The notes beneath the pieces were generated by a model. It did no database searches. It was not told the DNA's origin and saw only the letters and a program-made list of their open reading frames with translations. A stretch of 39,716 nt of DNA from CAYVOX01 sp964453035 (GTDB lineage: Bacteria; Chloroflexota; Anaerolineae; Anaerolineales; Anaerolineaceae), in assembly GCA_964453035.1 (NCBI GenBank), contig CAYVOX010000013.1:1-39716 (forward strand), written 5' to 3'. This document shows positions 25,794 through 33,561 of this stretch, piece by piece. Within the stretch, counting starts at the first letter, position 1. Every line of letters starts with the position of its first letter. The translations under genes were made by a program, and so were the position numbers.

Positions 25794-27242
25794 TTATTTC
25801 TTCTTGGCGATGGCTTCTTCAATCGCCTTCTGAGCGTCATCTAGCAACTGCTTGGCAGTGATTTCGCCCTTCCAGAACTTCTCAAGCCGCTGGTCAATCT
25901 GTTCGGAGAAGTTCGGGTACTTGGCAACAAACACACCACCCGTGCTGGTCTTCATTGCCTCGCTGACAGTCTTCCACATATCCACAGCCTGCAGCTCGGG
26001 ATCGTCGTTAGCCTTCTGATAGGTCGCGATGGCGTAAGTATCGCGCGACCAGGAGACGTTGGCATCATAGCCGGTCATGCACTTGATGACTTCCCAGGCC
26101 GCATCCGCATCCTTGGCGCCCTTCGGAATGGAAAGCGCGAAACCGCCAGACCAGGTCGCCGGCTTTGAGGCATACGGCATCAGAGAAACACCCCACTCCA
26201 TGCGCGGCTTGGATTTGCCATCCTTGAGGGCATAGGTCGGGCGGTAGAACTCAAGCTGTGAGTTGTAACCAGCCACATCAACGAACATTGCAATGCCGCC
26301 AGACATGAACGGATCATTGGGGGCAGCACCGAACTTGGCTTTGAAATCATTCAGCTTCTGCCAACCGCCGTAGCGGTCAACCCACTTCTTCATCCAGTCC
26401 AGAGTCGCCTGAGTCTTCTCATCGTTGACTTTGACGCTGCCATCAGCCTGGCCCCACTCAACACCCTGGGTGTACTTCCACATATCCAAACCGGCGCTAC
26501 CGAACACAACCGGCGCAAAGGCGATGCGGGTATAGTTGCCTTTGTCATCTTTCTTATCCAGTTTGTCAGCTAAAGCCCACAGTTCGTCCCAGGTCTTGGG
26601 GGGCTTGTTGGGATCCAAACCTTCGTCCGTAAACATGGTCTTGTTATAGAACAAAACGCGCACATCGGTCTCGAAGGGGATACCGAAGGAATTGCCGTCC
26701 AGCAAAGTCTGCTTCCAGGTGAAGGGATAGTACACCGAGCTATCGAACTTATCCTTGGTGATGTAAGGCTGCAGGTTGGTCACCACGCCGTCCTTACCGG
26801 TCTGGGGGAGCTTCGGGCGGTCTTCAACAATGATGTCCGGCATGCCGGAGCCAGCCGCTACAGCGGCGATATTAGCGGTCCAGATGTCGCCCCACGGCTT
26901 TACTACATCCACAATCTTGATGTTGGGCAGCTGAACCATGCAGGTCGCCATGATGCGCTTGATGGCGTTGCGGCGCACCGGAGAAGCCCACCAGTGCCAG
27001 ATTTCTACTTCGCCCTTGATATCTTTGTTGTACGTCGGGCCAGTGGAGGGGACTGCCTGGGTGATCACGGTCGTTTGCTTCACCACCTCGGTCACCTTAA
27101 CTTGCACGGTTTCCTTAACAGGCACTGTCTCTTTGACAATGATTTTTTCTGGCGTTGGGGTAGCGCACCCGGCCAGAACCATGCTGAGGACCACAAAAAC
27201 AGACATCGCGGCCCAAATGACACCTTTTGTAGACGTCTTCAT
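25794..27242 (-). CDS. Extracellular sugar-binding lipoprotein (CUT1 family)
   Basis: This 482-residue protein is the solute receptor of the sugar importer. It has a signal peptide and a good lipobox (LAGC, Cys26), then a repetitive KETVPVKETVQVKVTEVV linker typical of Anaerolineae binding proteins, and the SBP_bac_1 fold, with landmarks GEVEIWHWW, FYNKTMFTDEGLDPNKPPKTW and GGFALSIPKGAKD. The start at 27242 follows GAAAGGAG. It is the first gene of the 14-gene operon, driven by the promoter at 27385-27413. The ligand is probably a manno-oligosaccharide, inferred from the downstream enzymes. Confidence 0.92.
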   Translation of the reverse strand: MKTSTKGVIWAAMSVFVVLSMVLAGCATPTPEKIIVKETVPVKETVQVKVTEVVKQTTVITQAVPSTGPTYNKDIKGEVEIWHWWASPVRRNAIKRIMATCMVQLPNIKIVDVVKPWGDIWTANIAAVAAGSGMPDIIVEDRPKLPQTGKDGVVTNLQPYITKDKFDSSVYYPFTWKQTLLDGNSFGIPFETDVRVLFYNKTMFTDEGLDPNKPPKTWDELWALADKLDKKDDKGNYTRIAFAPVVFGSAGLDMWKYTQGVEWGQADGSVKVNDEKTQATLDWMKKWVDRYGGWQKLNDFKAKFGAAPNDPFMSGGIAMFVDVAGYNSQLEFYRPTYALKDGKSKPRMEWGVSLMPYASKPATWSGGFALSIPKGAKDADAAWEVIKCMTGYDANVSWSRDTYAIATYQKANDDPELQAVDMWKTVSEAMKTSTGGVFVAKYPNFSEQIDQRLEKFWKGEITAKQLLDDAQKAIEEAIAKKK

Positions 27243-27357
27243 CCTTCACTCCTTTCAAATGGCTATAGGGTTTTTAACTTAACTGGCTAACGCCAGGTCA
27301 GTCCAACATGGGGGAATTTGCTCACCAGCCGTTTCATCCTCAGGCTGCTCAAACTTT

Positions 27358-27372
27358 ATTGAATCAATCAAC
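27358..27372 (-). promoter_or_regulatory. Putative ROK-repressor operator of the mannoside operon
   Basis: Read on the minus strand, 27371 to 27359 is TTGATTGATTCAA, starting 13 bases after the -10 box, so around +6 to +18. It differs by one base from TTGATCGATTCAA at the same position of the divergent repressor promoter. A repressor bound here would block initiation or clearance. The pairing of sites and a ROK repressor gene is the basis for the assignment. Confidence 0.65.
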
Positions 27373-27384
27373 TTACTTTAAAAT

Positions 27385-27413
27385 ATTCTAGCACGTCAAA
27401 ACATGTTTGTCAA
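27385..27413 (-). promoter_or_regulatory. Sigma-70 promoter of the 14-gene mannoside operon
   Basis: On the minus strand, -35 TTGACA (27413-27408) and -10 TAGAAT (27390-27385) are separated by exactly 17 bp. Predicted start is near 27378, leaving a leader of about 135 nt to the ATG at 27242. The leader contains a small hairpin (CTGGC/GCCAG, 27283-27296) and otherwise no recognisable riboswitch. Confidence 0.85.
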
Positions 27414-27538
27414 TAACTATTTTTTATCCTCATCTCATTTGCACCTTAAACGGGCTCATTCCATCGCTCGCAACCGCTCCACCGGCTCTTTCCATCCCAT
27501 CCCCAGCCAAACCCGCTGAATTCGCAGCCAATTCTCGT

Positions 27539-27567
27539 TTGACAAACTATGCGCGCCTTGCTACAAT
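27539..27567 (+). promoter_or_regulatory. Sigma-70 promoter of the ROK repressor gene
   Basis: TTGACA (27539-27544), a 17-bp spacer, then TACAAT (27562-27567). Predicted start is near 27574, about 40 nt before the ATG at 27615. Between this promoter and the opposite one (27414-27538) I see no further feature. Confidence 0.85.
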
Positions 27568-27577
27568 AAAGTAGCTA

Positions 27578-27594
27578 ATTTGATCGATTCAAAT
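27578..27594 (+). promoter_or_regulatory. Putative autoregulatory operator of the ROK repressor gene
   Basis: ATTTGA (27578-27583) and TCAAAT (27589-27594) form a perfect 6-bp inverted repeat around TCGAT. Its core TTGATCGATTCAA (27580-27592) begins 12 bases after the -10 box and matches the site in the mannoside promoter at 12 of 13 positions. The position suits repression of its own gene. Confidence 0.65.
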
Positions 27595-27614
27595 ATCTCT
27601 GTTTGGATGGAATC

Positions 27615-28865
27615 ATGATTTCTCCATTCCTGGAATCCACTGGCCGCAACCTCAGCGATGTCCGCCTGGTCAACCGCGCTGTCATCTTCCGCACCATCCG
27701 CGAAGCTGGCGGCATCTCCCGCGCCTCCCTTGCCAAAACTACCGGCCTCAACCCTGCTACCATCACCCATATCGTCCGTGAATTAATCCATCAGGGGCTG
27801 ATTGAAGAAGCCGGTAATAGTGAATCCAGCGGCGGTCGCCCCAGTTCCATCCTGCGCATACGCACCCAGGCCGGCTACATCATCTCCGTCCAGCTTGACC
27901 GGCTCTACATCAAAGCCATGATCACCAACCTCGACCTCGGAGAAAAGATTCAGGAACAGGTCATCACCGCTCTGCCGCACAACCCCACCGATATCAGCCT
28001 GTCCGTTCTCCTTGAGCTCATTCAGACTCTGATTTCTCGCTCAAACCTCATTCACAGGCAAATACTCGGCATCGGCATCTGCGCCCCCGGCCCCCTTGAC
28101 TACAACAAAGGCGTCCTTCTCAGCCCGCCCAATTTTCCCGGCTGGCCCGATACCCCCCTCAAACAAATCGTTGAGCAGCGTTTTGGCCTGCCCACCTTCC
28201 TTGATCAAGACGCCAATGCCTGTGCCCTCGCCGAAAAATGGTTTGGCGCCACCCGCGAATACGAAAACTTTGTGTATATCCTCGGTGATGGCGGCCTGGG
28301 CGGCGCTCTCTACTTCGCCGGGGATATTCAACGCGGCAACAACAACATCGTCGGTGAAATCGGGCACACCACCATCGACATGCACGGCCCGGTCTGCCCC
28401 TGCGGTAATATCGGCTGCCTGGAGTTGTACGCCTCCCCCCACGCCGTTGAAGAACACATCCGCGCCTTACTCTCCGAAGGCAAAACCAGCCTGCTGATTA
28501 ACCTGGTCAACGGCAACCTCGATCTCATCACCTTCCAGGCCATCATTCACGCCGCCCAGCAGGAAGATCCCCTCTGCCGTAACGTCATCCGTGAAATGGG
28601 GGACGGTCTGGCCATCGGCGTGGTTAACCTCGTCAACACCTTTGATCCCCAGGCTGTCGTCATCGGCGGTCAAATTGCCCTGGCGGAGAATCTCATCCGC
28701 GACATCCTCCTTGAGCGCGTCAACCATCACAGCCTCACCCGCCGCGCCGTCCCGCCTCCCATCCTCTACACCACCCTCAAGCAGGATGCCCCCATTGTGG
28801 GCGCGTTCAGCCTGGTGATGCGCCAGCTTTTCCAGGATCCAACCTTCGGTTACGACAACAAGTAA
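27615..28865 (+). CDS. ROK-family transcriptional repressor (NagC/XylR type)
   Basis: This 416-residue protein has an N-terminal winged helix-turn-helix (about residues 20-66; SRASLAKTTGLNPATITHIV) joined to a ROK sugar-binding domain with GICAPGPLDYNKG, the QDANACALAEKW segment and a complete zinc site: His251 of GEIGH and Cys261, Cys263, Cys268 of CPCGNIGC. It probably releases its operators when it binds a sugar or sugar phosphate made by the divergent operon. The ATG at 27615 is preceded by GGATGGA; an in-frame TTG at 27603 is less likely. It is transcribed divergently from the mannoside operon. Confidence 0.93.
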   Translation: MISPFLESTGRNLSDVRLVNRAVIFRTIREAGGISRASLAKTTGLNPATITHIVRELIHQGLIEEAGNSESSGGRPSSILRIRTQAGYIISVQLDRLYIKAMITNLDLGEKIQEQVITALPHNPTDISLSVLLELIQTLISRSNLIHRQILGIGICAPGPLDYNKGVLLSPPNFPGWPDTPLKQIVEQRFGLPTFLDQDANACALAEKWFGATREYENFVYILGDGGLGGALYFAGDIQRGNNNIVGEIGHTTIDMHGPVCPCGNIGCLELYASPHAVEEHIRALLSEGKTSLLINLVNGNLDLITFQAIIHAAQQEDPLCRNVIREMGDGLAIGVVNLVNTFDPQAVVIGGQIALAENLIRDILLERVNHHSLTRRAVPPPILYTTLKQDAPIVGAFSLVMRQLFQDPTFGYDNK

Positions 28866-28898
28866 ACCCCCTCTGCACAAGCTACTTTCCCGGTTTTT

Positions 28899-29552
28899 CT
28901 AATGTCCCCCCTCGGGTTGTTGTTCAATCAACACCACCCGCGCCGGAGCTCCATCACTTCCGCCCAGCTTCAACGGCAGGCAGCACAACAGATACTCTCC
29001 TGCCTCAACCTGGCTCAAATCTACCCCTTCCAGCAGCACAATTCCCGCTTTCAACAGCACCTCATGCGTCGGACGAGTTTTCTTAAACGGCGCCACCGAA
29101 AGATAATCAATCCCAACCAGCCTCAAGCCCATTTTCACCAGTAGTTGCGCACCCTCTTCATTGATACCCACAAAATCGGTATGGAAAACGCTGCTCTGCG
29201 CCGGAAAGAAGCGCGAGTTGCGCGTCTTAAATAGCACGCGCTTCATCCCCTCCCTGATCTTGGCTGCGCAGATTTCTTTTGCTGTGATCAGTTCCACGTC
29301 CTCCGCAATATGCACCACCTGGGCTTCTCCCACCAGCAACTCAAGCGCCAGGTTTTCAATCGTCCCCCCTCCCGGCAAAAAATGCACCGGCGCATCCACA
29401 TGCGTCCCCGTGTGCACGCTGATATCCAGCCGCGACACGTTCGAATTTGAACCTTCCTCAATCTTGCGCTCGCGCTGCAGATAAACCGCCCGATCGCCGG
29501 GCCACACCGCCAGTTCTGGCGTCAGGGTCACGCTGATATCATGAATTTTCAT
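28899..29552 (-). CDS. Cyclase-family metal hydrolase (kynurenine formamidase-like)
   Basis: This 217-residue protein belongs to the cyclase family (PF04199), which includes bacterial kynurenine formamidase and polyketide cyclases. The metal-binding signature VHTGTHVDAPVHFLPGG is intact, and the opening DISVTLTPELAVWPGD matches the family. It probably hydrolyses an amide or ester; no tryptophan catabolism genes are present, so the substrate is open. The ATG at 29552 overlaps the stop of the upstream CapA-like gene as ATGA; a GTG at 29558 is an alternative. The 33 bp to the convergent ROK gene lack a clear terminator. Confidence 0.85.
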   Translation of the reverse strand: MKIHDISVTLTPELAVWPGDRAVYLQRERKIEEGSNSNVSRLDISVHTGTHVDAPVHFLPGGGTIENLALELLVGEAQVVHIAEDVELITAKEICAAKIREGMKRVLFKTRNSRFFPAQSSVFHTDFVGINEEGAQLLVKMGLRLVGIDYLSVAPFKKTRPTHEVLLKAGIVLLEGVDLSQVEAGEYLLCCLPLKLGGSDGAPARVVLIEQQPEGGH

Positions 29553-31252
29553 TTCCACTCCGTTTTTGGGTCAATTTTCCAGTTGCTTACATCAAAGATC
29601 ATCCGCAATTCTTCAGCCCGCTCCGCCGCACTCATCGGCCTGGGACGGGTGTAATCCTCCAGACGCGTCGTCAGTAATTCTACCCCCAGGTACTTACCCG
29701 CGTAGAATACATGCCGGTCAATGAAAGCATTCCGAGTCTGTGGCCAGTTCGTTTCCATCTGGTCAAAAAACAGGTTCCCCAGCCCATAATGGATGAATCG
29801 GTTGTCGCGCAATTCCATCGCTTGCGGCAAGTGCGCCTGGCTCCCGCTCACAATCACCGCCCCCGCATCCGATATCGCTCTGAAATCCCGGTAATGAATG
29901 GGCAACGGCGTCGGGTCGTAGGATTCATAATACTGGAAGGTGGCAATCACCAGGTACCCCTGCCCTCTCAAACGCCCTATTTCTCCTGCCAGGCTCTCCA
30001 GATCGCACTTAGCCGCGCCGGGCTTGCTGCTTGTCGCCCACACCGCTGGCGGTCCGGCAATATTGCACCCGATGAACGCAAACTTATTCCCGTGATCCGT
30101 CACAGTCACAGCCAGGCTGGCCCGCTGGCTGTTTTCTCCGCCCCCAAAGTAAAGCCACTTACGCTGCTTATACAGGTCAATTGAATACAGCACTGCATCG
30201 GTGCCAAAATCGTTCAGGTGGTTGCCGGTTAATTCGATGACATCCGCGCCTACGTAATCCAACAGTTCAATGTATTTGGGATCGCTGCAGAATCGCAGAT
30301 TTGGATCTCGCGGATCAGGCGCAGCGCACCTGGGATTGAACGCCGCCTCGTTGCTGATATGCGTGATATCCGCCTCAACCAGCCAATCCCGCACTGTTTT
30401 TCCCGGAAAGGTTAATCCCATCCGCTCCATCATCCAGGCTGTGCCCCGCACCAGCGCCGTGACGCCGGTCATCACCACCACGCTCAACCGGTTTGGATCC
30501 CGGTTCGTTCGGGGCAGCAGTTCCGGCGCCAGTCTTAAAACCTGTGCCAGTGCGCCTGCTTCCCCCTCCAGACCAAAATTCACCACCAATGGATATTTTC
30601 CAGCATCAAAGCCCTTATCCAACGGCGAAGCTCCATCCACCCGCAGCACTTTCCAGCGCGGGTTGATAGCCTCAAACGGGATAATCGCCCAGGATTGCTT
30701 CAAGCGCCATACCTCCGCCTGCAGCGCGCCTTCCGCCAACACTTTCACCCCCGCTGGCGCCGGTTCTCCCCACAACATCGCAAAAGCCGCCCGCGTGGAA
30801 GCAGACATCAGCAGCGGGCTTCCACCAAAAACTTTAGGCTTGCCCCCCTCCCATGCGCTTTTCACATCATCCAGGCTCACCTCATCAGTGATTGTTGGAA
30901 AAGCGGCTGTCACCGCGTAGATCCAGCGCGCCGTCCTCCCCCCGCCGGCACCGAATCCGATTCTCAGGTTGGCCAGTTCAGCGGTGTTTACCTGTTGCGC
31001 GCCTGCCGGCAGCTTAAGTTGACCTTGTAGTCCTTCCGGAACTTCCTCCCCCACCCACAACGTCAACCCCGCACCCGGCAGAGCGGTTGGAGTGGCTGAA
31101 GGCAGCGGCGCTGTGGGGGTGGGGATTATCCACGGTGCCATTGTCGCACCTGGTGTTGCGCTGGTTTCAACCGCAGTGCTACCTCCCCACGGCCTGTTAC
31201 ACGAGGTGACCGTAAAAACCAGCCCAATCAACATCCAAATGATGCGCGCCAC
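29549..31252 (-). CDS. CapA-like lipoprotein with N-terminal binding-protein-like domain
   Basis: This 567-residue protein has a signal peptide with lipobox VTSC (Cys18), a Pro/Thr/Ala linker (about 33-60), a region about 70-240 that resembles half of a periplasmic binding protein, and a C-terminal CapA domain (about 240-540) of the poly-gamma-glutamate synthesis family, a calcineurin-like fold. CapA landmarks SNEAAF, TGNHLNDFG and GSQAHLPQAMEL are present, but the usual G-D metal motif at the domain start reads VVVMTGVTALVRG, lacking the Asp. The CapB and CapC partners are absent, so poly-glutamate synthesis is unlikely. The start is taken as GTG at 31252, directly after a TATAAT box; ATG at 31234 is the alternative. 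Confidence 0.82.
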   Translation of the reverse strand: MARIIWMLIGLVFTVTSCNRPWGGSTAVETSATPGATMAPWIIPTPTAPLPSATPTALPGAGLTLWVGEEVPEGLQGQLKLPAGAQQVNTAELANLRIGFGAGGGRTARWIYAVTAAFPTITDEVSLDDVKSAWEGGKPKVFGGSPLLMSASTRAAFAMLWGEPAPAGVKVLAEGALQAEVWRLKQSWAIIPFEAINPRWKVLRVDGASPLDKGFDAGKYPLVVNFGLEGEAGALAQVLRLAPELLPRTNRDPNRLSVVVMTGVTALVRGTAWMMERMGLTFPGKTVRDWLVEADITHISNEAAFNPRCAAPDPRDPNLRFCSDPKYIELLDYVGADVIELTGNHLNDFGTDAVLYSIDLYKQRKWLYFGGGENSQRASLAVTVTDHGNKFAFIGCNIAGPPAVWATSSKPGAAKCDLESLAGEIGRLRGQGYLVIATFQYYESYDPTPLPIHYRDFRAISDAGAVIVSGSQAHLPQAMELRDNRFIHYGLGNLFFDQMETNWPQTRNAFIDRHVFYAGKYLGVELLTTRLEDYTRPRPMSAAERAEELRMIFDVSNWKIDPKTEWK

Positions 31253-31258
31253 CCCTCA

Positions 31259-31264
31259 ATTATA
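31259..31264 (-). promoter_or_regulatory. -10 box immediately upstream of the CapA-like gene
   Basis: A TATAAT on the minus strand ends six bases before the GTG at 31252, so transcription would begin at or next to the start codon. No good -35 is visible. This arrangement suggests a leaderless mRNA. Confidence 0.45.
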
Positions 31265-31304
31265 CATCCGCCCATTTTTGATAGTTATTGAGAGCCAGAC
31301 AGGC

Positions 31305-31310
31305 TATAAT
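31305..31310 (+). promoter_or_regulatory. -10 box of the thiolase gene
   Basis: TATAAT at 31305-31310, without a convincing -35 at 16-18 bp. The predicted start near 31317 gives a leader of about 29 nt carrying the GAGGG ribosome site. It is divergent from the CapA-like promoter within 93 bp. Confidence 0.45.
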
Positions 31311-31345
31311 TCTCAAAGAACACATCCGAAAGCGAGGGTTTGGTC

Positions 31346-32503
31346 ATGCGTGAAGTTGCTGTGCTCGGCATTGGTCAGATTCGAATTGATGAACTCTGGG
31401 ATAAAAGCCTGAAAGAACTGGCCGGAGAAGCAGTTCTGGCAGCTTTACAGGATGCCTCTCTGGCTTCTGTTGAAGGCCTCTACGTTGGGAACATGATGTC
31501 AGGCTCCGCCAACCGCCAGCAGCAGTTAGGCGCCTTCATCGCGGATTGGTGCGGTCTGCGCTTTTCAGAAGCGCTCCACGTCGAAGCCGCCTGCGGTTCC
31601 GGCTCCTCAGCCTTCCGCTCCGCGGTGATGGCAATCGCCTCAGGCAACCTGGATTCTGCTATCGCCGTTGGCGTTGAAAAAATGACCGATTCCCCCGGTG
31701 CAGAAATCACCGCCGAACTGGCCACCGCTGCCGATGCCGACTGGGAAGTAGAACAAGGCGTCTCGTTCGTCGCCCTTAATGCCCTTCTCATGCGCCGCTA
31801 CATGCACGAGCACGGCTGGAAGAAAGAACATTTCGCCCCCTTCTCCATCAACGCTCACGCCAACGGCGCCCACAATCCTTACGCCCGCTTCCAGGAGCCC
31901 ATCACCCTCGCAGACTACACCCGAGCCGGCATCATCGCTGAGCCCATCAACCTGATGGATGCCTCCGGTATTGGCGATGGCGCTGCCGCCGCCGTCCTGG
32001 TGCCCGCTGAACTGCTGCGCTCCCGAAGCGGGGCGCGCGTCATCCGCGTGGTGGGGTCGTCCGCTGCCACCGATACCATCTCTGTCCATAACCGGCGCGA
32101 CGGCACCTGGCTCTCCGCTGCAGAACGTTCCGCAAAACTGGCTTATGCCCAGGCTGGCGTCACCTCTGCTGAAATTGACCTCTTCGAGCTGCATGATGCC
32201 TTCAGCATCATGGCAGCCCTCTCCCTCGAGGCTTGCGGTTTTGCTGAACGCGGTCAAGCGCCGCGCCTGGCAGATGAAGGTCAAATCCTCCCCACCGGGC
32301 GCATTCCTATCGCCACCCGTGGAGGGCTCAAAGCGCGTGGACACCCGGTTGGCGCGACCGGCATGTACCAGATTTGCGAAGTCGTCCAGCAGTTGCGCGG
32401 TGAAGCTCACGGCACCCAGGTGGAAGGCGCAAAAATTGGCATGTCCCAGAACATCGGCGGCAGCGGGTCCAACATTGTCACCCACATCCTCCGCGCCGAT
32501 TAG
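31346..32503 (+). CDS. Thiolase-family protein (SCP-x/archaeal type acetyl-CoA acyltransferase)
   Basis: This 385-residue protein has the thiolase fold with nucleophile Cys83 in VEAACGSGSSAF, His283 in ELHDAFSIM and His333 in ARGHPVGATG. Near the C-terminus NIGGSGSNIVTH has no Cys at the usual second catalytic position, as in SCP-x-type and archaeal thiolases. Those thiolases usually work with a DUF35 zinc-ribbon/OB-fold protein and HMG-CoA synthase encoded next door; neither is present here. The ATG at 31346 has GAGGG eight bases upstream; an in-frame TTG at 31340 is rejected. The gene is followed by a strong terminator and appears to be transcribed alone. Confidence 0.88.
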   Translation: MREVAVLGIGQIRIDELWDKSLKELAGEAVLAALQDASLASVEGLYVGNMMSGSANRQQQLGAFIADWCGLRFSEALHVEAACGSGSSAFRSAVMAIASGNLDSAIAVGVEKMTDSPGAEITAELATAADADWEVEQGVSFVALNALLMRRYMHEHGWKKEHFAPFSINAHANGAHNPYARFQEPITLADYTRAGIIAEPINLMDASGIGDGAAAAVLVPAELLRSRSGARVIRVVGSSAATDTISVHNRRDGTWLSAAERSAKLAYAQAGVTSAEIDLFELHDAFSIMAALSLEACGFAERGQAPRLADEGQILPTGRIPIATRGGLKARGHPVGATGMYQICEVVQQLRGEAHGTQVEGAKIGMSQNIGGSGSNIVTHILRAD

Positions 32504-32533
32504 CCTCTCTTCCTATCCCATCAACCCTTCTAT

Positions 32534-32574
32534 GCCCGGTAGCAGGCTCGCTTGCCTTCCGGGCTGTTTTTTTT
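32534..32574 (+). terminator. Rho-independent terminator of the thiolase gene
   Basis: GCCCGG (32534-32539) pairs with CCGGGC (32559-32564), with an inner AGGC/GCCT pairing, followed by TG and eight T residues (32567-32574). It lies 30 bases after the thiolase stop. Confidence 0.9.
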
Positions 32575-32650
32575 GCTGCTTCTTCCCGCCCCCTAGCCAA
32601 TCCCCGCATTTCGCAGTAAGATAGGATAAATTTTCTACCACGGAGTGTGC

Positions 32651-33514
32651 ATGCCCCGCATCTCCCTCGACCTGCTCAAATCCCACCGCGCCCTCACCTT
32701 CAACACCCACCCCGGATCGCGCCTCGCCTCCGCGGAGGAGGCCGTCAACTACGTCAACCAGCGCGGTTTTGTCTTTTTCTGGCCTGTCAAAGGTATCGAT
32801 TGCCCCAGCCTGTGGGTCGCTGCTGCCGGTGACCGTCCAGTCCCCGATGAGCATGACGACCCTGGGCACATCACCTGGGGGTGGAAAGACGGCATGCTCG
32901 GATTGCGCCGCTGGTACTATGCCCGCTGCATCTCAAGGCGCAACACCATGCTTTCGCTCGATCTTCTTCCCGCCTTCTACGCCCTTTCTCCCAACTACGG
33001 CGATCCTGAAACGGATATCCTCGATGAATACCGCCAGGGAACCCTCCGCCTTGAAACTAAACTCGTCTTTGACGCCCTCCTGCGTGAAGGTCCGCTCGAC
33101 ACCCTCGCCCTGCGCAAGGCTGCCCGCCTTTCCGCCCCCGAAAGCGAAGGCCGCTTCAACCGTGCGCTGGATGATCTGCAGATGGCTTTCCGCGTGCTCC
33201 CCACCGGCATCAGCCAGGCTGGCGCCTGGCGTTATGCATTCATCTATGACCTGGTCAACCGCCACTTTCCTGCTCTCATCAACCAGGCTCAGCTTATTGA
33301 CCAATCTGCTGCCCGCCAGAAAATCATCCTCACCTACTTGATTTCCATTGGCGCCGCTGAAGAGCGCAACCTCACCCGCCTATTCCGCTGGCGGTCGGAA
33401 GACACCCGCCGGGCTGTTGATACCCTCGTCCAGGCTGGTCAACTGCTTTCGGATGCTGACCGTCCTGACCTCCCCGGTTCATGGTTGTGTTTGCCCCGCC
33501 TCGCTGAACAATAA
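32651..33514 (+). CDS. AlkZ-related winged-helix protein
   Basis: This 287-residue protein resembles the group labelled AlkZ-related in Chloroflexota, with the RGFVFFWPVKGIDCPSLWVA opening, the PVPDEHDDPGHITWGWKD block and LDLLPAFYALSPNYGDPE. The second half (about 130-280) contains winged-helix-like segments. True AlkZ/YcaQ DNA glycosylases unhook interstrand crosslinks and rely on a Q-x-Q or Q-x-D motif; I do not find a convincing one here, so glycosylase activity is doubtful. The ATG at 32651 has GGAG five bases upstream; an in-frame GTG at 32645 is less likely. It stands between the thiolase terminator and the GH13-like gene, 47 bp from the latter. Recognition is from memory of the family. 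Confidence 0.6.
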   Translation: MPRISLDLLKSHRALTFNTHPGSRLASAEEAVNYVNQRGFVFFWPVKGIDCPSLWVAAAGDRPVPDEHDDPGHITWGWKDGMLGLRRWYYARCISRRNTMLSLDLLPAFYALSPNYGDPETDILDEYRQGTLRLETKLVFDALLREGPLDTLALRKAARLSAPESEGRFNRALDDLQMAFRVLPTGISQAGAWRYAFIYDLVNRHFPALINQAQLIDQSAARQKIILTYLISIGAAEERNLTRLFRWRSEDTRRAVDTLVQAGQLLSDADRPDLPGSWLCLPRLAEQ

Positions 33515-33561
33515 GGGTATAATTTATCTTGTAATTAATTCTGGGGTTTCAGGAGCGTCCT

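Noticed and set aside
27243..27378. Riboswitch in the 135-nt leader of the binding-protein gene
   Set aside because: Only a 5-bp hairpin is visible and no known aptamer pattern; control by the ROK operator is sufficient.
28866..28898. Terminator between the ROK repressor and the cyclase-family gene
   Set aside because: Only a weak AACC/GGTT pairing is present, with too little stem to support a call.
29549..31252. Poly-gamma-glutamate capsule locus
   Set aside because: No CapB or CapC genes nearby, and the first metal motif of the CapA domain is degenerate.
31640..32485. 281-codon frame opposite the thiolase gene
   Set aside because: It is antisense to a gene with clear catalytic motifs, has no recognisable domain, and reflects the high GC content at third positions.
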